From Pseudomonadota bacterium (GTDB lineage Bacteria; Pseudomonadota; Alphaproteobacteria; Acetobacterales; Acetobacteraceae), in NCBI GenBank assembly GCA_021826565.1, contig JAKAZJ010000195.1:1-5156 (forward strand): 5,156 nt of DNA, written 5' to 3'. The stretch's first letter is position 1; each line of letters opens with the position of its first letter. Under the pieces are notes generated by a model, which saw nothing but the letters and a program-made list of their open reading frames with translations, was not told where the DNA came from and searched no databases. Positions 1 through 5,156 of this stretch are shown one piece after another. The position numbers and the translations under genes are program-made.

Positions 1-2
1 AG

Positions 3-371
3 GATTTCACCCTAGCGGTTGCCCGTGGTGAGCGCAAGGTTGATCCGAACGAGCCGAAAATCTGGATCGAGGCGAGGGGAGGCGAGGCTGGCGCCGAAAT
101 CGCGGTGCATTTCATCTCGCTTGAGGCGGGGGCGAAGCTGCTGTCGGCGAAGAACCGGGAGCTTTTGCGTCTGATCGTTACCCGTGAACCGCGATCCGTC
201 ACCGAGCTGGCGCTGATGGCGAAGCGTGCCCCGCAGAACGTGCAACGGACCCTGCACCGCTTGCATGCGGCTGGGATCGTGCGCCTCAGCCGCGGCGAAG
301 GGCGGGCCGTTTGCCCGACGCTTGCGGCCCGCAAGGTGCATATCGAGATCGACCTTGCCGTTGAGGCGTGA
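3..371 (+). CDS. HVO_A0114/COG4190-like winged-helix DNA-binding protein, 5'-truncated
   Basis: A reading frame open from the window edge gives 122 visible residues ending at TGA 369-371. A GTG at 105 could be read as a start, but the codons before it encode family-like sequence (ARGERKVDPNEPKIWIEA), so the true start is probably left of the window. The C-terminal part is a MarR-like winged helix: LLSAKNRELLRLI, then REPRSVTELALMAKRAPQNVQRTLHRLHAAGIV as the helix-turn-helix, then a wing around RLSRGEGRAV and a final strand, KVHIEIDL. From family knowledge, such proteins are predicted transcriptional regulators, frequently encoded beside a small toxin-like protein (TumE/DUF6516 type) and proposed as its antitoxin. 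No partner lies downstream, so any partner would be upstream, outside the window. DNA binding is well supported; the antitoxin role is inference. Confidence 0.8.
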   Translation, partial: DFTLAVARGERKVDPNEPKIWIEARGGEAGAEIAVHFISLEAGAKLLSAKNRELLRLIVTREPRSVTELALMAKRAPQNVQRTLHRLHAAGIVRLSRGEGRAVCPTLAARKVHIEIDLAVEA

Positions 372-435
372 CGGCCCGGCAGGGCGCGACGGCGGCGGAA
401 TGCGTGGCACGGGCTGGGTGCTTGGCGGGGCGGGG

Positions 436-456
436 ACGGCAGGATGATCCTGCCGT
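436..456. repeat. Perfect 10-bp inverted repeat with a 1-nt centre
   Basis: The arms acggcaggat (436-445) and atcctgccgt (447-456) are exact reverse complements separated by one G. As RNA this gives a 9-bp stem with a UGA loop. It lies 64 nt after the stop of the left-hand regulator. No T-tract follows on either strand, so it is not a canonical intrinsic terminator. It could be a factor-assisted or RNA-stabilising 3' hairpin, or a dyad operator for a dimeric DNA-binding protein. Confidence 0.6.
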
Positions 457-545
457 ATGCGGTGATCTGGTTCGATTCCCCGTTCGACACCAAGCGGGCG
501 GTATGAGGGCTGTATCAGCGCGCGATGGCGCGCTGGACGCAGTGA
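444..545 (+). pseudogene. Possible gene remnant or micro-ORF interrupted by in-frame TGA
   Basis: An ATG at 444 opens a 20-codon frame (MILPYAVIWFDSPFDTKRAV) ending at TGA 504-506. The same frame continues for 12 codons, GLYQRAMARWTQ, to a second TGA at 543-545. The composition (aromatic residues, Trp in both halves, balanced charges) looks more like protein than random GC-rich DNA, and reading the TGA as a mutated TGG would give one continuous segment. I do not recognise the family. The ATG lies inside the inverted repeat at 436-456, and there is no good Shine-Dalgarno. It could be a decayed gene fragment, a micro-protein, or chance. Confidence 0.2.
516..535. terminator. 8-bp GC hairpin between convergent genes, possible bidirectional terminator
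   Basis: The arms cagcgcgc (516-523) and gcgcgctg (528-535) are perfectly complementary around a GATG loop, with one further G-U pair possible outside. It sits 41 nt beyond the mtnA stop on the - strand and 144 nt beyond the regulator stop on the + strand. No T-run follows in either direction, so termination would need Rho or another factor. The hairpin is certain as sequence; its function is inferred. Confidence 0.35.
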
Positions 546-576
546 CAGCAACCGGCACCGCTCGCGCGCGCCCTGC

Positions 577-1671
577 CTATCCGTGATCGGGGAACAACTC
601 CGCCAGCCCCGCCGCACTGGCCGCGCACCGCCCGCGCTCGGTGATCAGGCCCGAGATCAGGCGCGCCGGCGTCACGTCAAACGCCGGGTTGGCGGCCGGG
701 CTGTCCGGCGGGATCACCCGCACCCGGCGCACCACCCCGTCCGCGTCGCGTCCGACCAGGTGCGCCACTTCGTCCGCGGAACGTTCCTCGATCGGGATGC
801 CGCCGATGCCGTCGGCGATGCTCCAGTCGATCGTGCTGGCGGGCACCGCGACCCAGAACGGAACCGCGTTGTCGTGCGCGGCCAGGGCTTTCAGATAGGT
901 GCCGATCTTGTTGGCAACGTCCCCGGTGCGCGTGACGCGATCGGCGCCGACGATCGCCAGATCCACCCGCCCGTGCTGCATCAGATGCCCGCCGGCATTG
1001 TCGGCGATCACGGTATGCGCCACGCCGTGCCGACCGAGTTCGAACGCGGTCAACGCGGCACCCTGGTTGCGCGGGCGGGTCTCGTCCACCCACACATGCA
1101 CCGCGATCCCGGCGTCATGCGCGGCGTAGATCGGCGCCAGCGCGGTGCCCCAGTCCACCGTCGCCAGCCAGCCGGCATTGCAATGCGTCAGGACATTGAT
1201 CGCCCGGCCGGGATGCGCCGCGGCCAGATCCGTCAGCAGCGGCAGCCCGTTCCGGCCGATGGCCTGGTTGCAGGCGACATCGTCATCGGCGATGCGCCCC
1301 GCCTGATCCCATGCCGCGGCGGCACGCGAAGCGGGCGGCAGCGGGCGGATCAGCGCGTCCATCCGATCCAGCGCCCAGCGCAGGTTGACCGCGGTCGGGC
1401 GGGTCGCGGCCAGGGTCTCGCGGGCCGCGGTCAGCGCGGCGTCGGACGGGTCGGCGCGCAGCGCCAGCGCCACCCCATAGGCCGCCGTGGCCCCGATCAG
1501 CGGCGCCCCGCGAACCAGCATGGCGCGGATCGCGTGCGCGGCGTCGGCCAGGCTGGTCAGGCGCACCGTCTCGAACGCCCAGGGCAGGCGTGTCTGGTCA
1601 ATGATCCGCACCGCGCCGTCCTGGTCCGGATCGGGGAAAATCGTGCGGTAGGCGGTGCCGTCGATGCGCAT
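577..1671 (-). CDS. mtnA: S-methyl-5-thioribose-1-phosphate isomerase
   Basis: This cytoplasmic enzyme converts 5-methylthioribose-1-phosphate (aldose) to 5-methylthioribulose-1-phosphate (ketose) in methionine salvage from methylthioadenosine. The protein is 364 residues, typical for MtnA and the related eIF2B-alpha fold. Visible family motifs are RGAP (54-57, phosphate binding), THCNAG with catalytic Cys164, DETRPRNQG (196-204), GADR with catalytic Asp244, NKIGTY (254-259) and a C-terminal FDVTPARLISGLITERG (331-347). Both catalytic residues argue for the isomerase rather than a non-catalytic eIF2B relative. The ATG at 1671 is 9 nt after the xthA stop, with a weak GGGA (1678-1681) 6 nt upstream that overlaps that stop, so coupled translation is likely. 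It is the last gene of the run. No mtnK, mtnP or other salvage gene is in the window. Confidence 0.95.
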   Translation of the reverse strand: MRIDGTAYRTIFPDPDQDGAVRIIDQTRLPWAFETVRLTSLADAAHAIRAMLVRGAPLIGATAAYGVALALRADPSDAALTAARETLAATRPTAVNLRWALDRMDALIRPLPPASRAAAAWDQAGRIADDDVACNQAIGRNGLPLLTDLAAAHPGRAINVLTHCNAGWLATVDWGTALAPIYAAHDAGIAVHVWVDETRPRNQGAALTAFELGRHGVAHTVIADNAGGHLMQHGRVDLAIVGADRVTRTGDVANKIGTYLKALAAHDNAVPFWVAVPASTIDWSIADGIGGIPIEERSADEVAHLVGRDADGVVRRVRVIPPDSPAANPAFDVTPARLISGLITERGRCAASAAGLAELFPDHG

Positions 1672-1680
1672 GGCCGGTCC

Positions 1681-2490
1681 CTATAGCGCGAGGTCCACGC
1701 AGACCGGCACATGATCCGATCCGCGCTGCCAGTCCCGCGCGTCCTTGACCACCTGGTATCCGCGCAGCGCAGGGACCAGGTCCGGCGTCACCCACACATG
1801 ATCCAGCCGCCGGCCGCGGTCGGACGCGCGCCAGTCGCGGTTGCGATACGACCACCAGGTGAACAGCTTCTCCGGCTCCGGCACGAAATGCCGGACCGCA
1901 TCGACGAACCCGGCGCGTTGCCAGGCCAGCAGCCCGTCCGTCTCGGCCGGCGTGTGGCTGACCACGTCCAGCAACTGGCGGTGGCTCCAGACATCGGCTT
2001 CCAGCGGTGCGATGTTCAGATCGCCCACCAGCACCGCACGTTTGATTCCGTTTCGGGCCGCGAACCAGGCCCGCGCTTCGGCAATGAAGTCCAGTTTGTG
2101 ACCGAATTTCGGGTTGACCCCGCGGTCCGCCACATCGCCCCCGGCGGGGACGTAGAAATCATGCAGCTCGATCGGCCCGCCCGCGGCGGCGACGCGCACG
2201 GCCAGATGCCGGCAATCGCCCTTGCCGCACCAGTCGGGTAGGCCTTCCAGCGGCTCCAGCTTTCGGCGCGAGAAGATCGCAACCCCGTTATACCCTTTCA
2301 TGCCCCGCCACAGCGCGTGCGGATAGCCGAGTTCCGCCGGCGCAGCGGTGGGGAATTCGCTGTCCTGCACTTTCGTTTCCTGCAGGCAGATCACGTCCGG
2401 GTCCAGGCTGGCTGCCAGATCCCGCAGCAACGGCAGCCGCAGGCGCAGCGAGTTGATGTTCCAGGTTGCGATCCGCAGCCGGGCCGCCAT
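1681..2490 (-). CDS. xthA: Exodeoxyribonuclease III (AP endonuclease)
   Basis: A 269-residue member of the exonuclease-endonuclease-phosphatase superfamily, almost the length of E. coli ExoIII (268). It should cut DNA 5' of abasic sites and degrade duplex DNA 3' to 5' in base-excision repair, using Mg2+. Residues aligning with the E. coli active site are all present: Asn11 in WNIN, Glu38 in LQETK, Tyr113 in FYVPAG, Asp157 and Asn159 in GDLNI, Asp230 in RLDH, and Asp259-His260 in SDH. The frame is open far upstream, to 3222, but that extension overlaps the FAH-family gene and has no family similarity. The family N-terminus (ARLRIATWNINSL) fixes ATG 2490. That ATG overlaps the upstream stop as TGATG, and no clear Shine-Dalgarno is seen, so translation probably depends on coupling. 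Confidence 0.95.
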   Translation of the reverse strand: MAARLRIATWNINSLRLRLPLLRDLAASLDPDVICLQETKVQDSEFPTAAPAELGYPHALWRGMKGYNGVAIFSRRKLEPLEGLPDWCGKGDCRHLAVRVAAAGGPIELHDFYVPAGGDVADRGVNPKFGHKLDFIAEARAWFAARNGIKRAVLVGDLNIAPLEADVWSHRQLLDVVSHTPAETDGLLAWQRAGFVDAVRHFVPEPEKLFTWWSYRNRDWRASDRGRRLDHVWVTPDLVPALRGYQVVKDARDWQRGSDHVPVCVDLAL

Positions 2491-3179
2491 CAGACGATGC
2501 GGGTCCGCACCGATCCGACGCCGGCCACCGTGCCTTCCAGCACGTCCCCGCGCACCACCGCGGCAACGCCTTCCGGCGTGCCGGTGAAGATCAGGTCCCC
2601 CGGCGCGAGCCGCACCAGGCGCGAAAGATAGGCGATCGTCTCCGGCACGCTCCAGATCAGATGCGTCAGATCCGATTCCTGCCGCTTCTTCCCGTTCACA
2701 TGCAGCACGATCCGCCCGGTTCCCGGATGGCCGATCCGTGACGCCGGCACCATCGCCCCGATCGGCGCGGAGTGATCGAAGCCCTTGCCCATATCCCAGG
2801 GTTTGCCCTCTTTCTTGGCTTGGCCCTGCAGATCGCGCCGGGTCATGTCCAGCCCCGCCGCGTAGCCCCATACATGGGCCAGAGCGTCGGCTTCGGCGAT
2901 GTCGGCACCGCCCTCGGCCAGGCCCACGACCAGCTCCATCTCGTGATGCAGATCGGAACTGGCTGGCGGATACGGCATATCCGCCCCGTCGGTCAGCAGC
3001 GCGTCCGCCGGCTTCATGAAGAAGAACGGCGGCTCGCGATCGGGGTCCGACCCCATCTCGCGCGCGTGGGCGGCGTAGTTGCGGCCCACGCAGAACACGC
3101 GGCGGACGGGAAATAGTCCACCATCGGCAACCGGGATGCCCACGATCGCGGGCGGGGGCAGAACGAACTCGGCCATCAT
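2490..3179 (-). CDS. Fumarylacetoacetate hydrolase family protein, FAHD1-like acylpyruvase/decarboxylase
   Basis: 229 residues with a single FAH catalytic domain. Family enzymes cleave or decarboxylate 2-oxo compounds such as acylpyruvates, fumarylpyruvate or oxaloacetate, using Mg2+ or Mn2+. The sequence aligns by eye with human FAHD1. [14 protein letters not shown] carries His38 and Glu41, equivalent to the FAHD1 His30/Glu33 pair. LHHEMEL carries metal ligands Glu80 and Glu82. [10 protein letters not shown] carries Asp111. [11 protein letters not shown] carries Lys132, equivalent to Lys123. TGTPEGV (199-205) is the typical C-terminal loop. The set is complete, so it should be active; the substrate cannot be fixed from sequence. 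Fumarylpyruvate hydrolases of gentisate pathways look similar, but no other gentisate gene is nearby. Two adjacent ATGs exist (3179, 3176). The second is better spaced from the Shine-Dalgarno, which would give 228 residues. The stop overlaps the xthA start by 1 nt. Confidence 0.88.
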   Translation of the reverse strand: MMAEFVLPPPAIVGIPVADGGLFPVRRVFCVGRNYAAHAREMGSDPDREPPFFFMKPADALLTDGADMPYPPASSDLHHEMELVVGLAEGGADIAEADALAHVWGYAAGLDMTRRDLQGQAKKEGKPWDMGKGFDHSAPIGAMVPASRIGHPGTGRIVLHVNGKKRQESDLTHLIWSVPETIAYLSRLVRLAPGDLIFTGTPEGVAAVVRGDVLEGTVAGVGSVRTRIV

Positions 3180-3182
3180 GGG

Positions 3183-3189
3183 ACCTTTC
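3183..3189 (-). promoter_or_regulatory. Shine-Dalgarno of the FAH-family gene
   Basis: On the - strand the sequence reads GAAAGGT. The distance from the GG is 4 nt to the ATG at 3179 and 7 nt to the ATG at 3176. The second spacing is closer to optimal, which favours the second Met as the real start. It lies in the 20-nt gap after tsf. Confidence 0.6.
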
Positions 3190-3199
3190 GGGGCTTGCG

Positions 3200-4108
3200 T
3201 CAGACGCCGGCGGTGGCGGCAACCTCGGCGGCGAAGTCGCTGGTCTGCTTCTCGATACCTTCGCCCAGCGCGAAGCGGGCGAAATCGGCGACCGAGGCGC
3301 CGGCTTTCGCCAGCACCGCCTTCACCCGGCTTTCGCCGTCATGCACCCAGACCTGCTCGAGCAGCACCACTTCCTCGTAGTATTTCCGCACGCGCCCTTC
3401 CACCATCTTCTCGATGATCGCTTCGGGCTTGCCCGACACGCGGGCCTGATCGGCCAGGATCGCCTTCTCGCGGACCAGCGCGGCCGGATCGACCGCGCCG
3501 ATATCGATCGCATCCGGGCGGGTGGCCGCGATATGCATCCCCATCTGGCGGCCGAGCAGCTCCAGCCCCGCCAGTTCGGATGGTGCCGCGATCGCGACGA
3601 CCACGCCGATCCGCCCCAATCCCGGGCGCAGCGGCTGGTGCACATAGGTCACCACGGCACCCGACGGCACGCGCAGCACGCGTGCGCGGCGCAGGTGCAT
3701 ATTCTCGCCGATGGTGGCGACCAGATGCGTCAGTTCCTCGGCCACGCTCCGTCCGGTGCCGGGGAACGGGGCGGCGTTGATCGCGGCGAGATCCTCGCCC
3801 ACGTCGAGCGCAATCTTCGCCACCGTTTCGACGAAGCCCTGGAAGGCCACGTTGCGGGCGACGAAATCGGTCTCGGCGTTCACTTCCACGACGGCGGCGG
3901 CGCGCGGGGCGGTCGCGACCCCCACCAGTCCCTCGGCGGCGACGCGGCCGGATTTCTTTGCCGCCGCCGCCAGGCCCTTCTTGCGCAGCCAATCGATCGC
4001 GGCATCTATATCGCCGCCGTTCTCGGTCAGCGCGCGCTTGCAATCCATCATTCCCGCGCCGGTCTTCTCGCGCAGGTCCTTCACCAGGGCAGCCGTGATC
4101 TCGGCCAT
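3200..4108 (-). CDS. tsf: Translation elongation factor Ts (EF-Ts)
   Basis: 302 residues. EF-Ts is the cytoplasmic nucleotide exchange factor that removes GDP from EF-Tu. The N-terminal UBA-like domain ([20 protein letters not shown], then [20 protein letters not shown]) covers about residues 6-45. The core domain starts with [13 protein letters not shown], where Thr80-Asp81-Phe82-Val83 is the conserved TDFV motif that contacts EF-Tu. [10 protein letters not shown] and GRIGVVVAI mark the first core half. [12 protein letters not shown] and [11 protein letters not shown] mark the second. The reading frame is open upstream to an ATG at 4276, but that stretch overlaps rpsB. MAEIT is the family N-terminus, and GGAG 8 nt before ATG 4108 supports this start. 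It follows rpsB by 26 nt, the classical pair, and precedes the FAH-family gene by 20 nt; pyrH, the frequent next gene, is absent. Confidence 0.97.
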   Translation of the reverse strand: MAEITAALVKDLREKTGAGMMDCKRALTENGGDIDAAIDWLRKKGLAAAAKKSGRVAAEGLVGVATAPRAAAVVEVNAETDFVARNVAFQGFVETVAKIALDVGEDLAAINAAPFPGTGRSVAEELTHLVATIGENMHLRRARVLRVPSGAVVTYVHQPLRPGLGRIGVVVAIAAPSELAGLELLGRQMGMHIAATRPDAIDIGAVDPAALVREKAILADQARVSGKPEAIIEKMVEGRVRKYYEEVVLLEQVWVHDGESRVKAVLAKAGASVADFARFALGEGIEKQTSDFAAEVAATAGV

Positions 4109-4116
4109 GAGCAGAA

Positions 4117-4121
4117 CTCCG
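4117..4121 (-). promoter_or_regulatory. Shine-Dalgarno of tsf
   Basis: CGGAG on the - strand lies 8 nt before the ATG at 4108, in the rpsB-tsf gap. It decides the start in favour of the MAEIT N-terminus over the longer in-frame option beginning at 4276. Confidence 0.7.
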
Positions 4122-4134
4122 TGTCGTCGGGGTG

Positions 4135-4917
4135 TCAGAGCGCGGCGGCTTCGGCCTGCGGCTCCGGCTCGGGCATGATCTCGGGGGGCAGGTCCTCGGC
4201 CGCGCCGACATCGGTGCCCGATGCCGCCAGCTCGGCGCTGATCCCGTCCAGCACCGCGCCCGATACCAGCTCGCAATACATGCCGATCGCGCGGATCGCG
4301 TCGTCATTGCCCGGGATCGGGTAGGTCACGCCGACGGGATCGGAATTGCTGTCCAGCACCGCGACCACGGGGATCCGCAGCTTGGTGGCTTCCTCGACCG
4401 CCAGCTTCTCCTTGTTCGTGTCGATAATGAACAGGATATCCGGCAGACCGCCCATGTCCTTGATGCCGCCCAGGGAGCGATCCAGCTTGTCGCGCTCACG
4501 GGTGATGTTGAGGACCTCTTTCTTGGTCAGGCCCTCGGTGTTGCCGGAAAGCGTCTCCTCGATCTGGCGCAGGCGCTTGATGCTGCCCGTGATGGTCTTC
4601 CAGTTGGTCAAGGTTCCGCCCAGCCAGCGGTGGTTGATGTAGTACTGGCCGCAGCGCTTTGCGGCTTCCGCGATCGGCTCGGCGGCGGCGCGCTTGGTGC
4701 CGACGAACAGCACGCGCCCGCCGGCCGCGGTCACGTCGCGCACCGCGCGCAGCGCGCGGTCCAGCATCGGCACGGTCTGCTGCAGGTCGATGATGTGGAC
4801 CTGGTTGCGCACGCCGAACAGATACGGCGACATGCGCGGATTCCAGCGCCGCGTGTGGTGGCCGAAATGAACGCCGGCTTCCAGAAGCTGGCGTAGAGTG
4901 AACTCGGGCATCGCCAT
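4135..4917 (-). CDS. rpsB: 30S ribosomal protein S2
   Basis: 260 residues, a usual bacterial S2 length. S2 joins the small subunit late, binding 16S rRNA near the head-body junction, and is needed for S1 binding. Conserved stretches are [21 protein letters not shown] (11-31), [17 protein letters not shown] (S2 signature 1, about 32-48), [10 protein letters not shown] (69-78), [12 protein letters not shown] (95-106), [13 protein letters not shown] (158-170) and [20 protein letters not shown] (183-202, signature 2 region). The last 20 residues form a low-complexity Glu/Pro/Ala tail ([16 protein letters not shown]), less conserved in the family. ATG 4917 is chosen over ATG 4911 (MPEF) because AAGGAG lies 7 nt before the first and 13 nt before the second. 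It appears to be the first gene of the run and has a 5' leader with strong folding potential. Confidence 0.98.
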   Translation of the reverse strand: MAMPEFTLRQLLEAGVHFGHHTRRWNPRMSPYLFGVRNQVHIIDLQQTVPMLDRALRAVRDVTAAGGRVLFVGTKRAAAEPIAEAAKRCGQYYINHRWLGGTLTNWKTITGSIKRLRQIEETLSGNTEGLTKKEVLNITRERDKLDRSLGGIKDMGGLPDILFIIDTNKEKLAVEEATKLRIPVVAVLDSNSDPVGVTYPIPGNDDAIRAIGMYCELVSGAVLDGISAELAASGTDVGAAEDLPPEIMPEPEPQAEAAAL

Positions 4918-4924
4918 CGGCGTG

Positions 4925-4934
4925 CTCCTTTCCT
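4925..4934 (-). promoter_or_regulatory. Strong Shine-Dalgarno of rpsB
   Basis: The - strand reads AGGAAAGGAG, with the AAGGAG core 7 nt before the ATG at 4917. This is the best ribosome-binding site in the window, as expected for a highly expressed ribosomal gene. An S2-responsive leader, if present, would be expected to control access to it. Confidence 0.8.
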
Positions 4935-4953
4935 GATCGTCCGGTTGAACCTC

Positions 4954-5007
4954 CGCGGGGCTGGCCCGAAGGCACCGGACCCGGATGACCGGGAAAGGCG
5001 CCCCGCG
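4954..5007 (-). promoter_or_regulatory. Candidate structured rpsB leader RNA (multi-stem junction)
   Basis: In the - strand transcript, CGCGGGGC (5007-5000) can pair with GCCCCGCG (4961-4954) as a perfect 8-bp closing stem. Inside it, CCCGG (4993-4989) and CCGGG (4984-4980) form a hairpin with loop UCAU, and GCC-UUCG-GGC makes a short stem with a UUCG tetraloop. This gives a three-way-junction-like fold about 20 nt before the Shine-Dalgarno. Autogenous control of rpsB by S2 through its leader is established in gammaproteobacteria. Whether this leader is homologous or functional is inference, since GC-rich DNA folds readily by chance. Confidence 0.4.
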
Positions 5008-5016
5008 TGTGAATTA

Positions 5017-5036
5017 CCGCGGGCGGGCGCCCGCGG
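5017..5036. repeat. 8-bp GC-only inverted repeat in the rpsB upstream region
   Basis: The arms ccgcgggc (5017-5024) and gcccgcgg (5029-5036) are perfect complements around a 4-nt GGGC loop. If the promoter proposed at 5044-5072 is real, the rpsB transcript would begin almost at this hairpin, so it could cap and stabilise the 5' end. It could also be an operator between divergent genes. Confidence 0.5.
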
Positions 5037-5043
5037 CGGGGGG

Positions 5044-5072
5044 CATATGGCTGAGCGCGGGGGGAAAAGCAA
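5044..5072 (-). promoter_or_regulatory. Candidate sigma70-type promoter for rpsB
   Basis: On the - strand, TTGCTT (5072-5067) resembles a -35 box, and CATATG (5049-5044) is a weak -10, separated by 17 nt. The -35 keeps the TTG core, and the -10 keeps the central ATA of TATAAT but lacks the final T. A start near 5037 would give a leader of about 120 nt. It is the only A/T-bearing pair with correct spacing that I found upstream of rpsB. The -10 overlaps the ATG at 5047 of the possible divergent gene. Confidence 0.35.
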
Positions 5073-5156
5073 GCTGGCGCTGCCCCCCCCGGGCAGCCCC
5101 ATGGGCAGCCCCATGGGCAGCCCCATGGGCAGCCCCATGGTAGCCCTTGGGCAGCT
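5047..5156 (+). CDS. Possible divergent gene, N-terminal part only, with GSPM repeats
   Basis: An open + frame begins at ATG 5047 and runs off the window after 36 complete codons. It starts MAERGGKSKLALPPP, continues as four copies of Gly-Ser-Pro-Met encoded by the 12-bp tandem repeat, then VALGQ. Third codon positions are mostly G or C, as in the other genes, but the local DNA is so GC-rich that this is weak evidence. The upstream GGGGGG run is not a proper Shine-Dalgarno. The same repeat on the - strand reads Met-Gly-Leu-Pro, but that frame runs into rpsB and is unlikely to be real. No family is recognised. If real, the gene is transcribed away from rpsB; otherwise this is non-coding repeat DNA. 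Confidence 0.3.
   Translation, partial: MAERGGKSKLALPPPGSPMGSPMGSPMGSPMVALGQ
5091..5138. repeat. Four perfect copies of a 12-bp tandem repeat
   Basis: The unit gggcagccccat is repeated exactly four times, followed by degraded copies (ggtagcccttgg, gcagct) to the window edge, so the array may continue outside. It is directly preceded by a run of eight C (5083-5090). Each junction contains CCCATGGG, a small palindrome. The 12-nt unit keeps the reading frame, so copy-number change would not shift a coding frame, whereas slippage in the C run would. Confidence 0.95.

Noticed and set aside
469..492. tRNA-like T-arm motif ggttcgattcc followed by CCA
   Set aside because: The 5' side of the T stem does not pair with the 3' side, the spacing to CCA is one base short, and no matching acceptor or anticodon arm lies upstream. 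The motif reads equally well as part of the frame at 444.
504..506. TGA as a selenocysteine codon
   Set aside because: The frame is far too short, no known selenoprotein context is visible, and the hairpin at 516-535 lacks the features of a bacterial SECIS element that I could recognise.
12..617. 201-codon - strand frame antisense to the left regulator
   Set aside because: It overlaps the regulator and the mtnA 3' end, is rich in Arg and Pro as expected of GC-rich antisense frames, and has no recognisable domain.
583..1686. 367-codon + strand frame opposite mtnA
   Set aside because: Arg/Gly/His-rich antisense shadow of a gene with complete catalytic motifs.
2491..3222. N-terminal extension of xthA up to 3222
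   Set aside because: The extension lies over the FAH-family gene in another frame and has no ExoIII similarity; the family N-terminus begins at 2490.
3341..4324. 327-codon + strand frame opposite tsf and rpsB
   Set aside because: Long only because GC-rich DNA has few stops on the opposite strand; it lies over two confidently identified genes.
5038..5129. G-quadruplex formation by the repeated G runs
   Set aside because: The GGG blocks are separated by 9-nt loops containing C runs that would pair with them, so ordinary hairpins are more likely.
4731..5138. - strand frame starting MGLPMGLP through the tandem repeat
   Set aside because: It runs 187 nt into rpsB out of frame and has no recognisable content; the Met-Gly-Leu-Pro repeat is the complement of the 12-bp array.

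Overview
This is a GC-rich window (clearly above 60 % GC by eye) in which almost all of the DNA is accounted for by protein genes. Codon use (G/C at third positions) and protein sequences, especially ribosomal protein S2, EF-Ts and MtnA, suggest an alphaproteobacterium, perhaps Rhodospirillales/Acetobacteraceae. That placement is inference from recognised protein style, not a database result.

Layout, left to right. (1) Positions 3-371, + strand: the 3' part of a winged-helix DNA-binding protein that resembles the HVO_A0114/COG4190 family, often the DNA-binding partner in toxin-antitoxin-like pairs. Its frame is open to the left edge, so the true start is outside the window. (2) Positions 372-576: a convergent intergenic gap with two strong perfect inverted repeats (436-456 and 516-535) and a short unrecognised reading frame interrupted by an in-frame TGA. 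(3) Positions 577-4917, - strand: five tightly packed genes transcribed right to left: rpsB (S2), tsf (EF-Ts), an FAHD1-like fumarylacetoacetate-hydrolase-family enzyme, xthA (exonuclease III) and mtnA (methylthioribose-1-phosphate isomerase). The gaps are 26, 20, -1 (TGATG overlap) and 9 nt, which suggests one operon. (4) Positions 4918-5156: the rpsB leader and promoter region. It has a strong Shine-Dalgarno, a foldable leader with a closing 8-bp stem, a GC-rich hairpin, a plausible sigma70 promoter, and at the right edge four perfect copies of a 12-bp tandem repeat. On the + strand an open frame starts at 5047, runs through the repeats as (Gly-Ser-Pro-Met)n and leaves the window. It may be the start of a divergent gene.

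How the genes relate: rpsB and tsf are the classical translation pair. The three downstream genes have no obvious functional link to translation. They supply a small-molecule hydrolase or decarboxylase, an abasic-site repair nuclease and a methionine-salvage isomerase, and seem to share transcription with the ribosomal genes. In many bacteria pyrH and frr follow tsf, so this order is a departure. All five operon proteins are full length with their key residues intact. The least explained parts are the right-hand edge and the gap at 372-576. I see no clear new defence or mobile system; the only accessory-looking gene is the truncated regulator at the left edge.
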